DNA of 64,000 nucleotides from Alphaproteobacteria bacterium (GTDB lineage: Bacteria; Pseudomonadota; Alphaproteobacteria; TMED109), in contig JAGWAT010000001.1 in the NCBI GenBank assembly GCA_021296265.1, positions 12,675 through 76,674 of the forward strand, written 5' to 3'. The notes under the pieces were generated by a model that did not search any database, was not told the origin of the DNA, and saw nothing but the letters and a program-made list of their open reading frames with translations. Position numbers and translations under genes: made by a program. Below are positions 18,762 through 28,381 of the stretch, in pieces. The number at the start of each line of letters is the position of its first letter. Within the stretch, counting starts at the first letter, position 1.

Positions 18762-19553
18762 ATGCAGGTTGCTCAAATCTACACCGACAATGATTACCGC
18801 AATTTCAACTACCTGATCGCCTGCCAGGAAACCGGCGAGGCGCTGGCAGTGGACCCGTTGGCGGCAGACCTTTGCCTGGCTGAGGCCAAACGTCGAGGGT
18901 GGACGATCACGAAGATCGTCAACACGCACGAGCACCTGGATCACACCGGCGGCAACGCGCGCATGCGCGAGGCCACCGGAGCTTCGCTCTACGCCCATGC
19001 AGGTGCCGGGGCTTCCATCGAGGGTATCGATGTGGCGCTCAAGGCAGGGGATTCGATACGGGTCGGGCGCAGCGTGGAGCTGGAGGCGCTGGATACACCC
19101 GGACACACGATGAGCCATGTTTGCCTGCTTGCCCACGGGGACCGGCCGTCGCTGTTTTCCGGCGACACGTTATTCAACGCCGGTGCCGGCAACTGTCACA
19201 ACGGCGGACATCCCAAGGAGCTGTACCAGACGTTCCGCACGATCATCGCGAAGCTCTCGGACGACGTAGCCCTGTTTCCGGGCCACGATTACCTGGAGCA
19301 CAATCTCGGCTTTACGCTCAACCGCGAGCCGGGCAACCTGCGGGCGCAATCCCTGCTCGAGGAAGTCCGGGGTCGCGATCCGCACCAAGCCGTTCCCACC
19401 ACGCTGGGACTCGAGCGGGAAATCAACGTGTTCCTGCGCCTCGACCGGCCAGAAGTGAAGGCCCGGCTGCTCGACGGCGAGGCGGTGCCGGCGGAGGGCC
19501 TTGACGAAGAGGCCGTGTTCCTCGCGCTACGCGACCTGCGGAACTCTTGGTAG
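18762..19553 (+). CDS. Metallo-beta-lactamase fold hydrolase, hydroxyacylglutathione hydrolase-like
   Basis: A 263-residue glyoxalase II-type thioester hydrolase. The metal motif THEHLDHTGG gives H56, H58, D60 and H61. Further ligands are in DTPGHTMSH, FSGDTLFNAGAGNCHNGG and FPGHDYLEHN. Its C-terminal helical region (EINVFLRLDRPEV onward) resembles the glutathione-contacting domain, so hydrolysis of S-lactoylglutathione or a related thioester is likely but not proven. The ATG at 18762 has GGAG six bases upstream; longer in-frame extensions overlap efp and are not protein-like. It converges with pntB, only nine bases away. Confidence 0.85.
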   Translation: MQVAQIYTDNDYRNFNYLIACQETGEALAVDPLAADLCLAEAKRRGWTITKIVNTHEHLDHTGGNARMREATGASLYAHAGAGASIEGIDVALKAGDSIRVGRSVELEALDTPGHTMSHVCLLAHGDRPSLFSGDTLFNAGAGNCHNGGHPKELYQTFRTIIAKLSDDVALFPGHDYLEHNLGFTLNREPGNLRAQSLLEEVRGRDPHQAVPTTLGLEREINVFLRLDRPEVKARLLDGEAVPAEGLDEEAVFLALRDLRNSW

Positions 19554-19562
19554 CCGCCTGAC

Positions 19563-20951
19563 CTAGCGAAGCGCCCGGACGATCTCCTCAACCATTTTCT
19601 TCGCATCCCCGAAGAGCATCAACGTGTTGTCCGCGTAGAAGACGGCGTTATCAATGCCGGCGTAACCGGGCGCCAGGCTCCGCTTCACGAACAGCACCGT
19701 CTTCGCCTGCTCGACATCCAGGATCGGCATGCCCGCAATTGGGCTGCTCGGATCGGTCCTGGCGGCCGGATTGGTGATGTCGTTGGCGCCGATCACGAAG
19801 GCGACGTCGGTCGCAGAGAAATCACTATTGATCTCCTCAAGTTCGAACACGTCTTCGTAGGGGACGTTCGCCTCAGCCAGCAGGACGTTCATGTGCCCTG
19901 GCATGCGGCCAGCAACCGGGTGGATGGCGTAACGGACACTCACGCCCTTGTCCTTCAGGAGATCCGCCATTTCCCGCAGTGCATGCTGCGCCTGCGCGAC
20001 GGCCATGCCGTACCCCGGTACGATGATCACGCCCGAGGCATTTCCCATGATGAAAGCGGCGTCGTCCGCGTTGCCTCCCTTCGCCGCGCGGTCGCCCTGG
20101 TCGGTCGCAACTGCATCGCCCTCCTGGCCGAACCCGCCCAGGATGACGGACAGAAACGGTCGGTTCATGGCTCGGCACATGATGTAGGACAGGATCGCGC
20201 CGGAACTTCCAACCAGTGCGCCCACGATGATCAGAGCGGTGTTCTGCAACGTGAAGCCGATGCCCGCCGCTGCCCAGCCCGAGTAGGAGTTGAGCATGGA
20301 GACCACGACGGGCATGTCCGCGCCGCCAATGGGAATGATCAGCAGGATTCCGATGGCCAGCGCAAGGCCCGTCATGGCGCCGAACCAGACGACGTTCTCA
20401 TCCCGGACGAACAGCACGATCAGGGCGATGATCACGATCCCGATGAGGAGGTTGAGCGGGTGCTGCAGCGGGAACACGGTGGGCGAGCCGCCAACCAGCC
20501 CCTGCAGCTTGAGGAACGCCACCACGGAACCCGTGAACGTGATGGCGCCGATGACGACTCCCAGCGCCATTTCCACCCGGCTCGCAAGGTGGATCGAGCC
20601 TGTAGTGCCGATCCCGTACGCGTCGGGTGCGAACAGGGCCGCCCAAGCAACCAGCACGGCGGCGATCCCGACGAGGCTATGGAACGCCGCGACCAGTTGC
20701 GGCATCGCCTTCATTTCGATCCGGAGCGCGATCACGGTACCGACCACCGCGCCGCAGCCCCCGGCAACTACCGTCCAGCCCAACTGGTTCATGCCGGGCT
20801 GCAGGAGCGTGGTGATGACGGCGACGGCCATGCCGGCCATGCCGAACATGTTTCCGCGGCGCGCGCTGTCAGGCGACGACAGACCCTTCAGCGCGAGGAT
20901 GAAACAGACGGCCGCGCCCAGGTAGAGCAGGGCGGCGAGGTTGGCGGTCAT
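19563..20951 (-). CDS. pntB: NAD(P) transhydrogenase subunit beta
   Basis: PntB is the membrane and NADP(H)-binding subunit of the proton-translocating transhydrogenase, which makes NADPH from NADH using the proton gradient. The 462-residue protein, the normal length, has about eight to nine hydrophobic helices and then the soluble dIII domain. The latter contains [47 protein letters not shown] and [13 protein letters not shown], all NADP-site hallmarks. ATG 20951 overlaps the stop of the preceding small subunit gene by four bases. Confidence 0.96.
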   Translation of the reverse strand: MTANLAALLYLGAAVCFILALKGLSSPDSARRGNMFGMAGMAVAVITTLLQPGMNQLGWTVVAGGCGAVVGTVIALRIEMKAMPQLVAAFHSLVGIAAVLVAWAALFAPDAYGIGTTGSIHLASRVEMALGVVIGAITFTGSVVAFLKLQGLVGGSPTVFPLQHPLNLLIGIVIIALIVLFVRDENVVWFGAMTGLALAIGILLIIPIGGADMPVVVSMLNSYSGWAAAGIGFTLQNTALIIVGALVGSSGAILSYIMCRAMNRPFLSVILGGFGQEGDAVATDQGDRAAKGGNADDAAFIMGNASGVIIVPGYGMAVAQAQHALREMADLLKDKGVSVRYAIHPVAGRMPGHMNVLLAEANVPYEDVFELEEINSDFSATDVAFVIGANDITNPAARTDPSSPIAGMPILDVEQAKTVLFVKRSLAPGYAGIDNAVFYADNTLMLFGDAKKMVEEIVRALR

Positions 20952-21274
20952 GACCGACCCCGCGGTTCCCTGCGCCTGAACATGCCGAGCATGCGCTGCG
21001 TGACGATGAATCCGCCAAAGATATTGACAGCCGCAAGCCCGGTGGCGGCGACCCCCAGCCACTGGGCGGTCGAGAGCGAACCAGTGGCCCCGTCCTGCTC
21101 GTGGGGCGCGATTCCCAGCGCGATGAGGGCCCCGACCACGATGATCCCGGAAATCGCGTTGGTCACCGACATCAGGGGGGTGTGCAGTGCCGGTGTCACG
21201 GACCACACCACGTAGTAACCCACGAACACGGCCAAGACGAAGATCGTGATGTTGATGATGGTAGGGTCAGCCAT
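20948..21274 (-). CDS. pntAB: NAD(P) transhydrogenase subunit alpha part 2 (membrane segment)
   Basis: A 108-residue membrane protein matching the dII portion of the alpha subunit: helices around [37 protein letters not shown] and [19 protein letters not shown]. In the split-alpha arrangement common in alphaproteobacteria this piece is a separate gene. Two in-frame ATGs, 21280 and 21274, follow a GGAGG; the second has the better spacing (nine bases) and is chosen. It overlaps pntAA by eight bases and pntB by four. Confidence 0.93.
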   Translation of the reverse strand: MADPTIINITIFVLAVFVGYYVVWSVTPALHTPLMSVTNAISGIIVVGALIALGIAPHEQDGATGSLSTAQWLGVAATGLAAVNIFGGFIVTQRMLGMFRRREPRGRS

Positions 21275-22418
21275 TCGCATGGTCCTCCAGTGCAGCGTGC
21301 ACGACGGCGCCCTCCCGCGTCACGACGCTGGCGGTGATGATCGGGTCGTCCCACGGGACGCTCAGCCCGCCGTCGTCCGCGATCAAGGGCTCCATGAACG
21401 CGTACAGATTTCGCGCGTACAGCGCGCTGGCATCGTGGCTCAGAGTGCCCGGAAGGTTGCGAGGCCCCACCACCTGGACGGCATTTCGCACGATCGTTTC
21501 CCCGGTCCGGGACAACGGGCAGTTCCCGCCTGCTTCCACCGCGAGATCGACAATCACGGAACCGGGTCGCATGGCGTCGACGGTGGCTTCCGGAACCAGC
21601 ACCGGCGCTGGACGGCCCGGGATCAGCGCCGTGGTGACCACGACGTCGCTGGCGCGAGCCGCGTCGTGGATGAGCTCCTGCTGGCGGCGGCGGTACTCCT
21701 CCCCCATTTCCCGGGCATAGCCGCCCTCGGTTTCTGCGTCCTCTCCGGCAGTATCTACCTCGATGAACCGCCCCCCGAGGCTTTCAACCTGCTCGCGTAC
21801 CGCTGGGCGGACGTCAAAGGCGGACACCACTGCCCCCAGCCGCTTGGCCGTCGCGATGGCTTGCAGGCCCGCTACGCCGGCACCCAGCACAAGCACCTTC
21901 GCCGGCGCCACAGTGCCGGCCGCGGTCATCATCATGGGCATGGCCTTAGGCAACATCGCGGCGGCGTCCACCACGGCCTTGTAGCCCGCCAAGTTGGACT
22001 GCGACGACAGGGCGTCCATCGACTGCGCCCGGCTGATACGGGGCAGAAATTCGACTGCAAATGCCGTGATCTTTTGGGCGGCGAGAGCCCGCACATTGTC
22101 GGGATTGCCGTGTGGGCTGAGGAACCCCACCAGCAGCGAATCGGCCGGTAGCCGCGCAATCTCGTCGGCACCTTCTGCTGCGATCATCGGGCAGCGGACC
22201 TTGAGAACGACGTCCGCACCCTCCAGCGTCCCCTCGGCAGATTGGCACAGTCTGGCGCCAGCAGCTTCGTAGGCACGGTCAGCAAACCCCGAAGACAGGC
22301 CGGCCTCCGCCTCGACGATCACCGTGGCGCCCTTGGCGCAGAAGCGTTTCACCGAGTCAGGTGTGGCGGCGACGCGGTTCTCGCCCGCTCGCAACTCTTT
22401 CAGGACGGCTATGCGCAT
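21267..22418 (-). CDS. pntAA: NAD(P) transhydrogenase subunit alpha part 1 (NAD-binding)
   Basis: The 383-residue soluble dI domain binds NAD(H) and passes hydride to the NADP domain of PntB. It has the alanine dehydrogenase/transhydrogenase N-terminal domain ([19 protein letters not shown]), the [16 protein letters not shown] segment and the nucleotide fold [22 protein letters not shown]. It also has the mobile loop and the [12 protein letters not shown] and [12 protein letters not shown] motifs. ATG 22418 has GGGAGGAG upstream at long spacing. It is the first of the three overlapping pnt genes, so the unit is pntAA-pntAB-pntB. Confidence 0.95.
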   Translation of the reverse strand: MRIAVLKELRAGENRVAATPDSVKRFCAKGATVIVEAEAGLSSGFADRAYEAAGARLCQSAEGTLEGADVVLKVRCPMIAAEGADEIARLPADSLLVGFLSPHGNPDNVRALAAQKITAFAVEFLPRISRAQSMDALSSQSNLAGYKAVVDAAAMLPKAMPMMMTAAGTVAPAKVLVLGAGVAGLQAIATAKRLGAVVSAFDVRPAVREQVESLGGRFIEVDTAGEDAETEGGYAREMGEEYRRRQQELIHDAARASDVVVTTALIPGRPAPVLVPEATVDAMRPGSVIVDLAVEAGGNCPLSRTGETIVRNAVQVVGPRNLPGTLSHDASALYARNLYAFMEPLIADDGGLSVPWDDPIITASVVTREGAVVHAALEDHANG

Positions 22419-22494
22419 GCGATCAACTCAACTCCTCCCGCGCGAGGGCACCCTCAGTCGCCAGGAAACATGGACTTCGACCGGAACCGCTGGG

Positions 22495-23967
22495 TCAGTC
22501 GGGATTGACGACCCAGTCGGGAAACTCGCCGGGAACAACGCCAAGTGCTGGCCCGAGCAGGAACCAGGTGAGCGTGACGATGACGAGGGTGGCGAGTGGA
22601 TTGAGAATGAGCCCGGCTCGCAGCATCGCGGAACTGGGAACGTGACCTGAAGCGAAGACGACGGCGTTGGGTGCCGTGGCGATGGGCAGCATGAAGGCCG
22701 CCGACGCCGCGAACGTCGCCGGTATGCACAGTAGCAGCGGATTCTCGCCAATGCTGACGGCGACCGCTGCCAGGACGGGGATGAAGGTCGCCGTTGTCGC
22801 CGTGTTCGAATTGATCTCGGTCAGCAGCACGATCAGCAGCGTGACGAGGAACAGGAGCCCGATTACCGGCAGGACCGCGACCACGGCAGTACTGCCGCCG
22901 ATCCAGGCTGCGAGACCGGTGGCCTTGATGGCTGCCGCGAGGGAAAAGCCGCCTCCCAGCAAGAGAATGACTCCCCAGGGCAGCCGCATTGCGGTCGCCC
23001 AATCCAGCGCAAACTCCCGACGGCCTTCCGCATCGCGGCCGACCGGGAGGAGGAATAGCGCGAGCGCACCGCACACAGCAATGCTGGTGTCGTTGATCGC
23101 GAGGGTCGGAGTGAGCTCGTTCAGCGTGCGGCGGCTGAGCCAGAGCAAAGCCGTGACCAGCAGTGTCAGGAGGACCGTGATCTCGGCGCGCGAGAGAGGG
23201 CCCAGGGCACGGGTGTCGGCCGCGAGGCGCGCATGGTGGTGGGCGGCGCTGCCTCCGGGTACCGGAAAGCAAACCCGCGTCAGGACGACCCAGATCAGCG
23301 GCAGGAACACGACGGTCATCGGCAACCCGATCGCCATCCACTCTACGAAGCCAATCTGGTACCCGAACGTTTCCTGCAGCACCCCTGCGAGCACCGCGTT
23401 CGGAGGGGTGCCAATCAGCGTCGACATTCCGCCCACGTTGGCCGCGAAGGCAATTCCGAGCATGAGCGCACAGCCGAAAGCTGTCTTGCCTCGGTCGCTT
23501 ATGCCCGGGTCCTGCTGAAACAGGGCGAGCACGGAGAGTCCGATCGGCACCATCATCGTGGCGGCGGCCGTATTGCTGATCCACATGCTGAGAAAGGCGG
23601 CCGGCAGCATGAAGCCGGCCACCACACGCCGCGGCCCGCCTCCGACTCGTGACACGACGTTCAGCGCGATCCGACGGTGCAGGCCCCAACGTTGCATGGC
23701 GAGCGCAATCATGAAGCCGCCCATCAGCAGGAATACGACGCGGTGACCGTATGGTTCGCCGGCATCCCGGACAGACGCGATGTCGAGCAGGGGAAACAAG
23801 GCCAACGGCACCAGTGCCGTCGCCGGGATCGGGATCGCCTCCGTGATCCACCAGCAGGCCATCAGCACGGCGACGCCCACCAGCCGCCATGCCGGTACTT
23901 CAAGGCCTTTAGGTGGCTCGAGAATCAGCGTCAGCAGGACTGCCAGCACACCCAGCGCGAACCCCAC
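22495..23967 (-). CDS. SLC13/DASS family sodium:dicarboxylate-type permease
   Basis: A 490-residue inner-membrane transporter with roughly 11-12 hydrophobic helices. Both sodium-site motifs of the DASS family are present: SNTAAATMMVPIG with STLIGTPPNAV in the first half, and INSNTATTATFIPV with ATAPNAVVFASG in the second. The early segment ACWWITEAIPIPATALVPL is also typical. The likely substrate is a di- or tricarboxylate or sulfate; sequence does not settle it. No ATG lies between the mlaC stop and the first helix, so GTG 23967 is used although its ribosome site is poor. It is 62 bases downstream of mlaC on the same strand. Confidence 0.88.
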   Translation of the reverse strand: MGFALGVLAVLLTLILEPPKGLEVPAWRLVGVAVLMACWWITEAIPIPATALVPLALFPLLDIASVRDAGEPYGHRVVFLLMGGFMIALAMQRWGLHRRIALNVVSRVGGGPRRVVAGFMLPAAFLSMWISNTAAATMMVPIGLSVLALFQQDPGISDRGKTAFGCALMLGIAFAANVGGMSTLIGTPPNAVLAGVLQETFGYQIGFVEWMAIGLPMTVVFLPLIWVVLTRVCFPVPGGSAAHHHARLAADTRALGPLSRAEITVLLTLLVTALLWLSRRTLNELTPTLAINDTSIAVCGALALFLLPVGRDAEGRREFALDWATAMRLPWGVILLLGGGFSLAAAIKATGLAAWIGGSTAVVAVLPVIGLLFLVTLLIVLLTEINSNTATTATFIPVLAAVAVSIGENPLLLCIPATFAASAAFMLPIATAPNAVVFASGHVPSSAMLRAGLILNPLATLVIVTLTWFLLGPALGVVPGEFPDWVVNPD

Positions 23968-24029
23968 CTTGGCGAAACGCCCACGCTCGGGTCCGCTTCC
24001 GGCAGCGTGGGCGCGATGCGCCGGCGGAT

Positions 24030-24650
24030 TCAGAGCGATGCCTCGTTCATGGCCTGCAGCGCTTCGACCAGCCCGTCGATTCCTGCCGCTTCGACGATGG
24101 CGGCAAATTCCTGTCGCTTGGTCGCGAACAGGCTTACGCCCTCGACCGCCACGTCGACGATGCGGGGGGCGCCATCCTCCTTCCGGTTTCTGAAACGCCA
24201 CCGCACCTCCAGCGGCCCCTCGCCGTCGCGCTGGAAGCGCGTGTACACGAATGTCTCACGGTCGTTTCTGGAAACGGTCCGAAGAACCGCGAGAGAGCCG
24301 CCCGAGATTCGTTCCAGCTGGCCGTCAACCAATTGCACCGTGTGCTCCTCGAACGCGTGCTGGTAGGCGTCCTTCTGGGCATCGGTGATCGAGCGCCAGT
24401 GGCGACCGAGAACGGCCCGCCCGATCAGGGGCAGATTGAAGTATTCGTGGAGGATGCGGCGTACGGCCTCGGTACGGTCCGCCCGGCGTTCCTCCGGGAC
24501 AGCCGTCAGCGCTGTCACGTCCGCCACAAGGTTCGAGAGCGAAAGCGCCGCCGGATGCTCGGCCGCGGTACCCGCCACTGAGCAGGCAAGGACGAACGCG
24601 CCACTGACTAGCCCGATGAGGCCACGGCGCAACTTGGTGGAGCTCGTCAT
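24030..24650 (-). CDS. mlaC: MlaC-type phospholipid-binding periplasmic protein
   Basis: MlaC shuttles phospholipids between the outer-membrane MlaA complex and the inner-membrane MlaFEDB complex. The 206-residue protein begins with a signal peptide (KLRRGLIGLVSGAFVLACSVAGTAA). The family core follows: YFNLPLIGRAVLGRHWR, AYQHAFEEHTVQL, a basic strand region with VRWRFRNRKEDG, DVAVEGVSLFATKRQEF and a final helix. ATG 24650 is chosen because it precedes the signal peptide. In many alphaproteobacteria it sits beside mlaA; here two opposite-strand genes separate them. The mlaDEF genes are not in the window. Confidence 0.87.
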   Translation of the reverse strand: MTSSTKLRRGLIGLVSGAFVLACSVAGTAAEHPAALSLSNLVADVTALTAVPEERRADRTEAVRRILHEYFNLPLIGRAVLGRHWRSITDAQKDAYQHAFEEHTVQLVDGQLERISGGSLAVLRTVSRNDRETFVYTRFQRDGEGPLEVRWRFRNRKEDGAPRIVDVAVEGVSLFATKRQEFAAIVEAAGIDGLVEALQAMNEASL

Positions 24651-25028
24651 GATGATCGCGCCATGCGTGTCGGCGCCCCCGCCAGGTCTGTTCGCGCGGT
24701 GAAGTGTATTGCCGGACCGCCTTGCCCCAACTTTTCGGCGGCGTCGGTCGTGCCGATGGATGTCGGAAATGTATCGTTGCCTCCGGGCAGTTTCAATTGT
24801 CGTTGCCGTGTTGGCGACTGGATGCGGCGATAGCCGCCGGCCGCGCCTGCTACCGTGATCCGGGAGCCGGCCGTGAATCTTCGGCCGGTTTTCGCTTGGG
24901 CGCATCGCCACTCTCCGCGTTGGCCGCGGCGGTTTCGCTTAACCGCGCCGGCACGTTGGCGCGCGAATGCCGAAATCGGGCAGAATGTGCGCACACCGGA
25001 TGCGCCACAGCCAGAAGCAGAGCCCTCC
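24651..25028. other. Divergent intergenic region, mlaC / CoA-transferase
   Basis: This 378-base gap lies between mlaC (minus) and the CaiB-type gene (plus). In-frame extensions of both genes enter it but are rich in Arg and Pro and lack family similarity. No RNA gene or repeat is apparent. Both promoters should be here. Confidence 0.5.
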
Positions 25029-26216
25029 ATGCCGTTACGAGAAGGCCCACTGTCCCGATTCACCGTGCTCGACCTGACACGAGTGCGGGCGGGGCCTACC
25101 GCGGTTCGCCAGCTGGCGGATTGGGGCGCCGACGTGATCAAGATCGAGCCGCCGGAACATGCCGATACCTCGGTCGGCCTGAGCGGCAGGCGGGATGGCT
25201 CAGATTTCCAGAACCTGCAACGCAACAAGCGCGCTATCACCCTCAACCTGAAGGACGCGCGGGGTCTTGCGCTGCTTCACCAACTCGTCTCGCGGGCAGA
25301 TGTCCTGGTCGAGAACTATCGGCCGGATGTGAAGCGACGTCTCCGGATCGACTACCCGGAGCTTCGCAAGATCAACGCCGGCCTGATTTACGCGAGCATT
25401 TCGGGGTTCGGACAGGATGGCCCGTATGCCGGCCGGCCCGGCTTCGATCAGATCGCCCAGGGCATGGGGGGGTTGATGTCCGTCACCGGTCTTCCGGGTC
25501 AGGGACCCGTGAGAGCGGGCATTCCGGTCGCAGACCTGAGCGCCGGCGTCTTCTGCGCGTTCGGAATCGTGGTGGCGCTGCTCGAGCGCGAGCAAAGCGG
25601 CGAAGGCCAGTGGGTCGGCACGTCGCTGCTGCAGGCCCAAATCGCGATGCTCGACTTCCAGGCGGTTCGCTGGCTCATGGATGGCGAAGTGCCGCCGCAG
25701 GCGGGAAACAATCACCCCACCAGCATGCCGACCGGCGTCTTCCGGACCGCGGACGGCTACATCAATGTTGCGGCGTCAGGCGAAGTCATCTGGCGTCGCC
25801 TGTGCAAGGTCCTCGAGGCTGACGGTCTGCAGGCGGACACGCGATTTGCGACGGCAGATGCCCGCTCCGTGAATCGCGATGCCTTGCACCGGGAGCTCGA
25901 GGCCCGAATGGTCCACGCCAGCAGTACTCACTGGATCCAGGTCCTCAACGAAGCTGGCGTGCCGTGCGGCCCCATCAACCGCATCGACGAGACGTTCGCA
26001 GATCCGCAGGTGCAACACCTCGGGATGTCCCGAAAGGTGTCGCACCCGCGCCTCGGCGACCTCGCCCTGGTCAACCAGCCGATCCGGCTCAGTCGCGCGC
26101 CCGATCCTCCCTTTGCGCCGGCGCCGGAGCGGGGTCAGCACAACGCCGAAGTGTTTGGCCGGCTTGGGGTCGGGCAGGATGAGCTGTCCGCACTTCGGGA
26201 CCAGGGAATCATCTGA
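25029..26216 (+). CDS. CaiB/BaiF family (class III) CoA-transferase
   Basis: A 395-residue formyl-CoA transferase-like enzyme that moves CoA between carboxylic acids. Family motifs are the N-terminal VLDLTRVRAGPTAVRQLADWGADVIKIE, then LVENYRPDVKRRLRIDYP and ASISGFGQDGPYAGRPGFD. The catalytic Asp is D140, in GRPGFDQ. The C-terminal GVPCGPINRIDETFADPQVQH completes the fold. ATG 25029 is chosen because the conserved N-terminus follows directly; its ribosome site is weak. It is 92 bases upstream of the crotonase gene on the same strand, and the pair probably acts on one acyl-CoA pathway. The substrate acid is unknown. Confidence 0.9.
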   Translation: MPLREGPLSRFTVLDLTRVRAGPTAVRQLADWGADVIKIEPPEHADTSVGLSGRRDGSDFQNLQRNKRAITLNLKDARGLALLHQLVSRADVLVENYRPDVKRRLRIDYPELRKINAGLIYASISGFGQDGPYAGRPGFDQIAQGMGGLMSVTGLPGQGPVRAGIPVADLSAGVFCAFGIVVALLEREQSGEGQWVGTSLLQAQIAMLDFQAVRWLMDGEVPPQAGNNHPTSMPTGVFRTADGYINVAASGEVIWRRLCKVLEADGLQADTRFATADARSVNRDALHRELEARMVHASSTHWIQVLNEAGVPCGPINRIDETFADPQVQHLGMSRKVSHPRLGDLALVNQPIRLSRAPDPPFAPAPERGQHNAEVFGRLGVGQDELSALRDQGII

Positions 26217-26308
26217 GTACCGGTCCGTCTGCGGCGCCGGCGTCCGACCGGCCACTGCGCCGCGCAGGGTTTCACCATCCTCGACCATTTTCCGCAGGAA
26301 CCAGATCG

Positions 26309-27103
26309 ATGCCTATTGCACTGCCAGACTCCCTGATTGCGGACACCTCTGCCGGGACTGCTCGGCTCATCCTGAATCGGCCAGAGAAACACAACGTCAT
26401 CGATCACGACATGTGGTGTGGAATCGCCACTGCGATGCAGGCCTTCTCGGCCGACGAAGGCGTCCGTGTGGTCGTTGTGACCGGGGCGGGGGACAGGGCG
26501 TTTTCCGCCGGTGCCGACATCTCGGAGTTCGAGCGCAAGCGGGAAGGGGATACGGCGGACGCGTATAACCGCGCCACCGCCGATGCACACAGTGCGCTCC
26601 GTCATTGCCCAAAACCCACGATTGCCCAAATTGGCGGCTATTGCATCGGCGGAGGACTGGGAATTGCCCTGGCTTGTGACCTCCGCATAGCCGCCGATGA
26701 CGCCCGCTTTGGCATTCCGGCTGCGCGGCTTGGCCTCGGCTACGACTACGCCAGCCTGCAAGTTCTCGTCAGCGTCGTCGGCCCCGCCGCCGCCAAGGAC
26801 ATTATGTTCACGGCAAGACGGTTTGGCGCCGCCGAGGCCGCCGCGATCGGGCTCGTGAACCAGGTGGTGGCGCCAGGGGAACTGGCCACGACGGTCGCGG
26901 AGTACGCCCGCATGATCGCGGCCAACGCACCGCTCACCGTTCGCGCCTCGAAGCGGATTGTGACGGAGGTCCTGAAGGACGCCGATGCCCGCGACCGGGC
27001 GCTATGTGAACGTCTCGTCGCGGAATGCTTCGCCAGTGCCGACTACGTGGAGGGCCGGCGGGCGTTCATGGAAAAGCGGGCCCCTCGCTTCCAGGGGCAC
27101 TGA
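26309..27103 (+). CDS. Enoyl-CoA hydratase/isomerase (crotonase) family protein, atypical active site
   Basis: A 264-residue crotonase-fold protein. CoA and oxyanion elements are present: LILNRPEKHNVI, AFSAGADISEF and the glycine helix GGYCIGGGLGIALACD. The two glutamates that hydrate enoyl-CoA in the classical enzyme are missing. The position in GGGxE is G118, and the position in the later PE pair is A138 (GIPAARLG); they are exactly 20 residues apart, as in the classical enzyme. Hydratase activity is therefore unlikely; isomerase, decarboxylase, thioesterase or hydrolase chemistry is possible. It follows the CaiB-type gene and probably shares its transcript. Confidence 0.87.
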   Translation: MPIALPDSLIADTSAGTARLILNRPEKHNVIDHDMWCGIATAMQAFSADEGVRVVVVTGAGDRAFSAGADISEFERKREGDTADAYNRATADAHSALRHCPKPTIAQIGGYCIGGGLGIALACDLRIAADDARFGIPAARLGLGYDYASLQVLVSVVGPAAAKDIMFTARRFGAAEAAAIGLVNQVVAPGELATTVAEYARMIAANAPLTVRASKRIVTEVLKDADARDRALCERLVAECFASADYVEGRRAFMEKRAPRFQGH

Positions 27104-27616
27104 CGCGAGGGCTCACCGTGGCATCGCGGCGCCGACAAGGGGAACCGCCTTGCTTGGTTGCCGGCGCCCGCCCGCTTCGCGCGCTCGGGCCGTGGTGCCC
27201 CCGAAGGCCACCGCAACGCCTTCCGCGTACTCGTCGTGCGCGCGCCGGAAATCCTCCAGCTGGCGTCAGACTACGTCCGCCAGCACGCCCTGCATGGCTT
27301 CCGCGAGGTTGCCGCAGGGCGGTCAACGCTGCGCGATGTCGTGCTGCTTGAAGGGGCCCGGGGCTGCGCGTGCTCGTGGTCACCCTCGGTGTGGTCGTGG
27401 CGCCCCGCCTCGCCCGATATTGTCAGCGGCGGCTAGTGATATGTCGAATACCCAGCCGGGCCGCGCTTGAGGCACTCGCCGACGTTACTGCGCAATCGTG
27501 TCGGACGCAGTCGTGCCCGAGCGCCGATAGAGCCGGCCCCGGCGCTTGCATCGGGGCGTCTCCGGGGCGAATCGGAAGCCGCAGGGCGAAGGTGGTGGGG
27601 GCACCGACGGCCGCTG
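27104..27616. other. Non-coding or decayed region between crotonase gene and mlaA
   Basis: These 513 bases separate convergent genes. The plus-strand frame at about 27220-27350 encodes a segment (APEILQLASDYVRQHALHGF) that resembles the late part of PIN-domain toxins. The expected acidic residues and surrounding fold are absent, and the frame continues into low-complexity Trp/Pro/Ser sequence. It may be a decayed VapC-type gene or chance. No antitoxin, repeat or terminator is clear. Confidence 0.35.
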
Positions 27617-28381
27617 CTATTCCTCGAACGCGTCGAAATCCAGTTCGGTATCGTCGAACGGATCGTCCGGCGGGGCATGGCGCCCGCGAAGCAGCTGCCA
27701 GTAGACGCTCCGAGCCGAGGCGTAGGGGTCAAGCGAACCCGCAAGCCCTGCGTCGACCTGCTCGAAGTGCCGGTCACGGAACGTCATGGCCCGCAACCCG
27801 GTTTCGGCCGCCTGGAATGAGAAGTCGATTCCCGACCTCCGGATCAAGTAGTAGTGAGGTGTCGACAAGGCATCTATCCCAAGGCCTGCCAGTTCCCGCG
27901 CCGTTGACGGTCCCAGCACGGGCAGGACGAGATACGGACCCGGCGCGCTGCCCCAGCGGTCAAGGGTCTGACCGAAGCCTCGAGGATCGCGGTAGACCCC
28001 CGCCTGCGCGGCGACGTCGATGAAGCCGCCGAGACCGACGATGGTGTTGAGCAGGAATCGCGAGAGGGCGACCTCGAGACCGGCGGCGTCTCCCTGAAGG
28101 CCTGCATTGAGCGCGTGGACGGGCTCCAGCAGGTTGTCCAGGAACTGACCGACGCCCTGTCGGATCCGAACCGGGACCGCGAATCGATAGGTGACCGTGG
28201 TTGGCCGGAGCACGAAGCGGTCGAGTCCACGGTTGACCTCGAAGACCGCACGGTTGAGGGGCTCGAACGGGTCTGCTTCCGCCAGCGCCGGTACCGGCGT
28301 CGCGGTCCCGAACGCGACCCCGGTCACAATTCCGGCCACGATGCGGGCACATCGCGGCCGGCGCCAGCCTCCCTCAGGCAT
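27617..28381 (-). CDS. mlaA: MlaA (VacJ) outer-membrane lipid asymmetry protein
   Basis: MlaA removes phospholipids from the outer leaflet of the outer membrane and passes them to MlaC. The 254-residue protein carries the family core: [70 protein letters not shown] and [14 protein letters not shown] signal peptide ending PVPALA is visible but without a lipobox cysteine, so it may not be a lipoprotein, unlike the E. coli protein. ATG 28381 has GGGGG upstream and overlaps the 5-oxoprolinase stop by eight bases. The acidic tail is rich in Asp and Glu. Confidence 0.92.
   Translation of the reverse strand: MPEGGWRRPRCARIVAGIVTGVAFGTATPVPALAEADPFEPLNRAVFEVNRGLDRFVLRPTTVTYRFAVPVRIRQGVGQFLDNLLEPVHALNAGLQGDAAGLEVALSRFLLNTIVGLGGFIDVAAQAGVYRDPRGFGQTLDRWGSAPGPYLVLPVLGPSTARELAGLGIDALSTPHYYLIRRSGIDFSFQAAETGLRAMTFRDRHFEQVDAGLAGSLDPYASARSVYWQLLRGRHAPPDDPFDDTELDFDAFEE

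Noticed and set aside
19893-21215. Long open frame antisense to pntB
   Set aside because: Composition is Asp/His/Arg-rich shadow sequence; pntB on the other strand has all NADP-site motifs.
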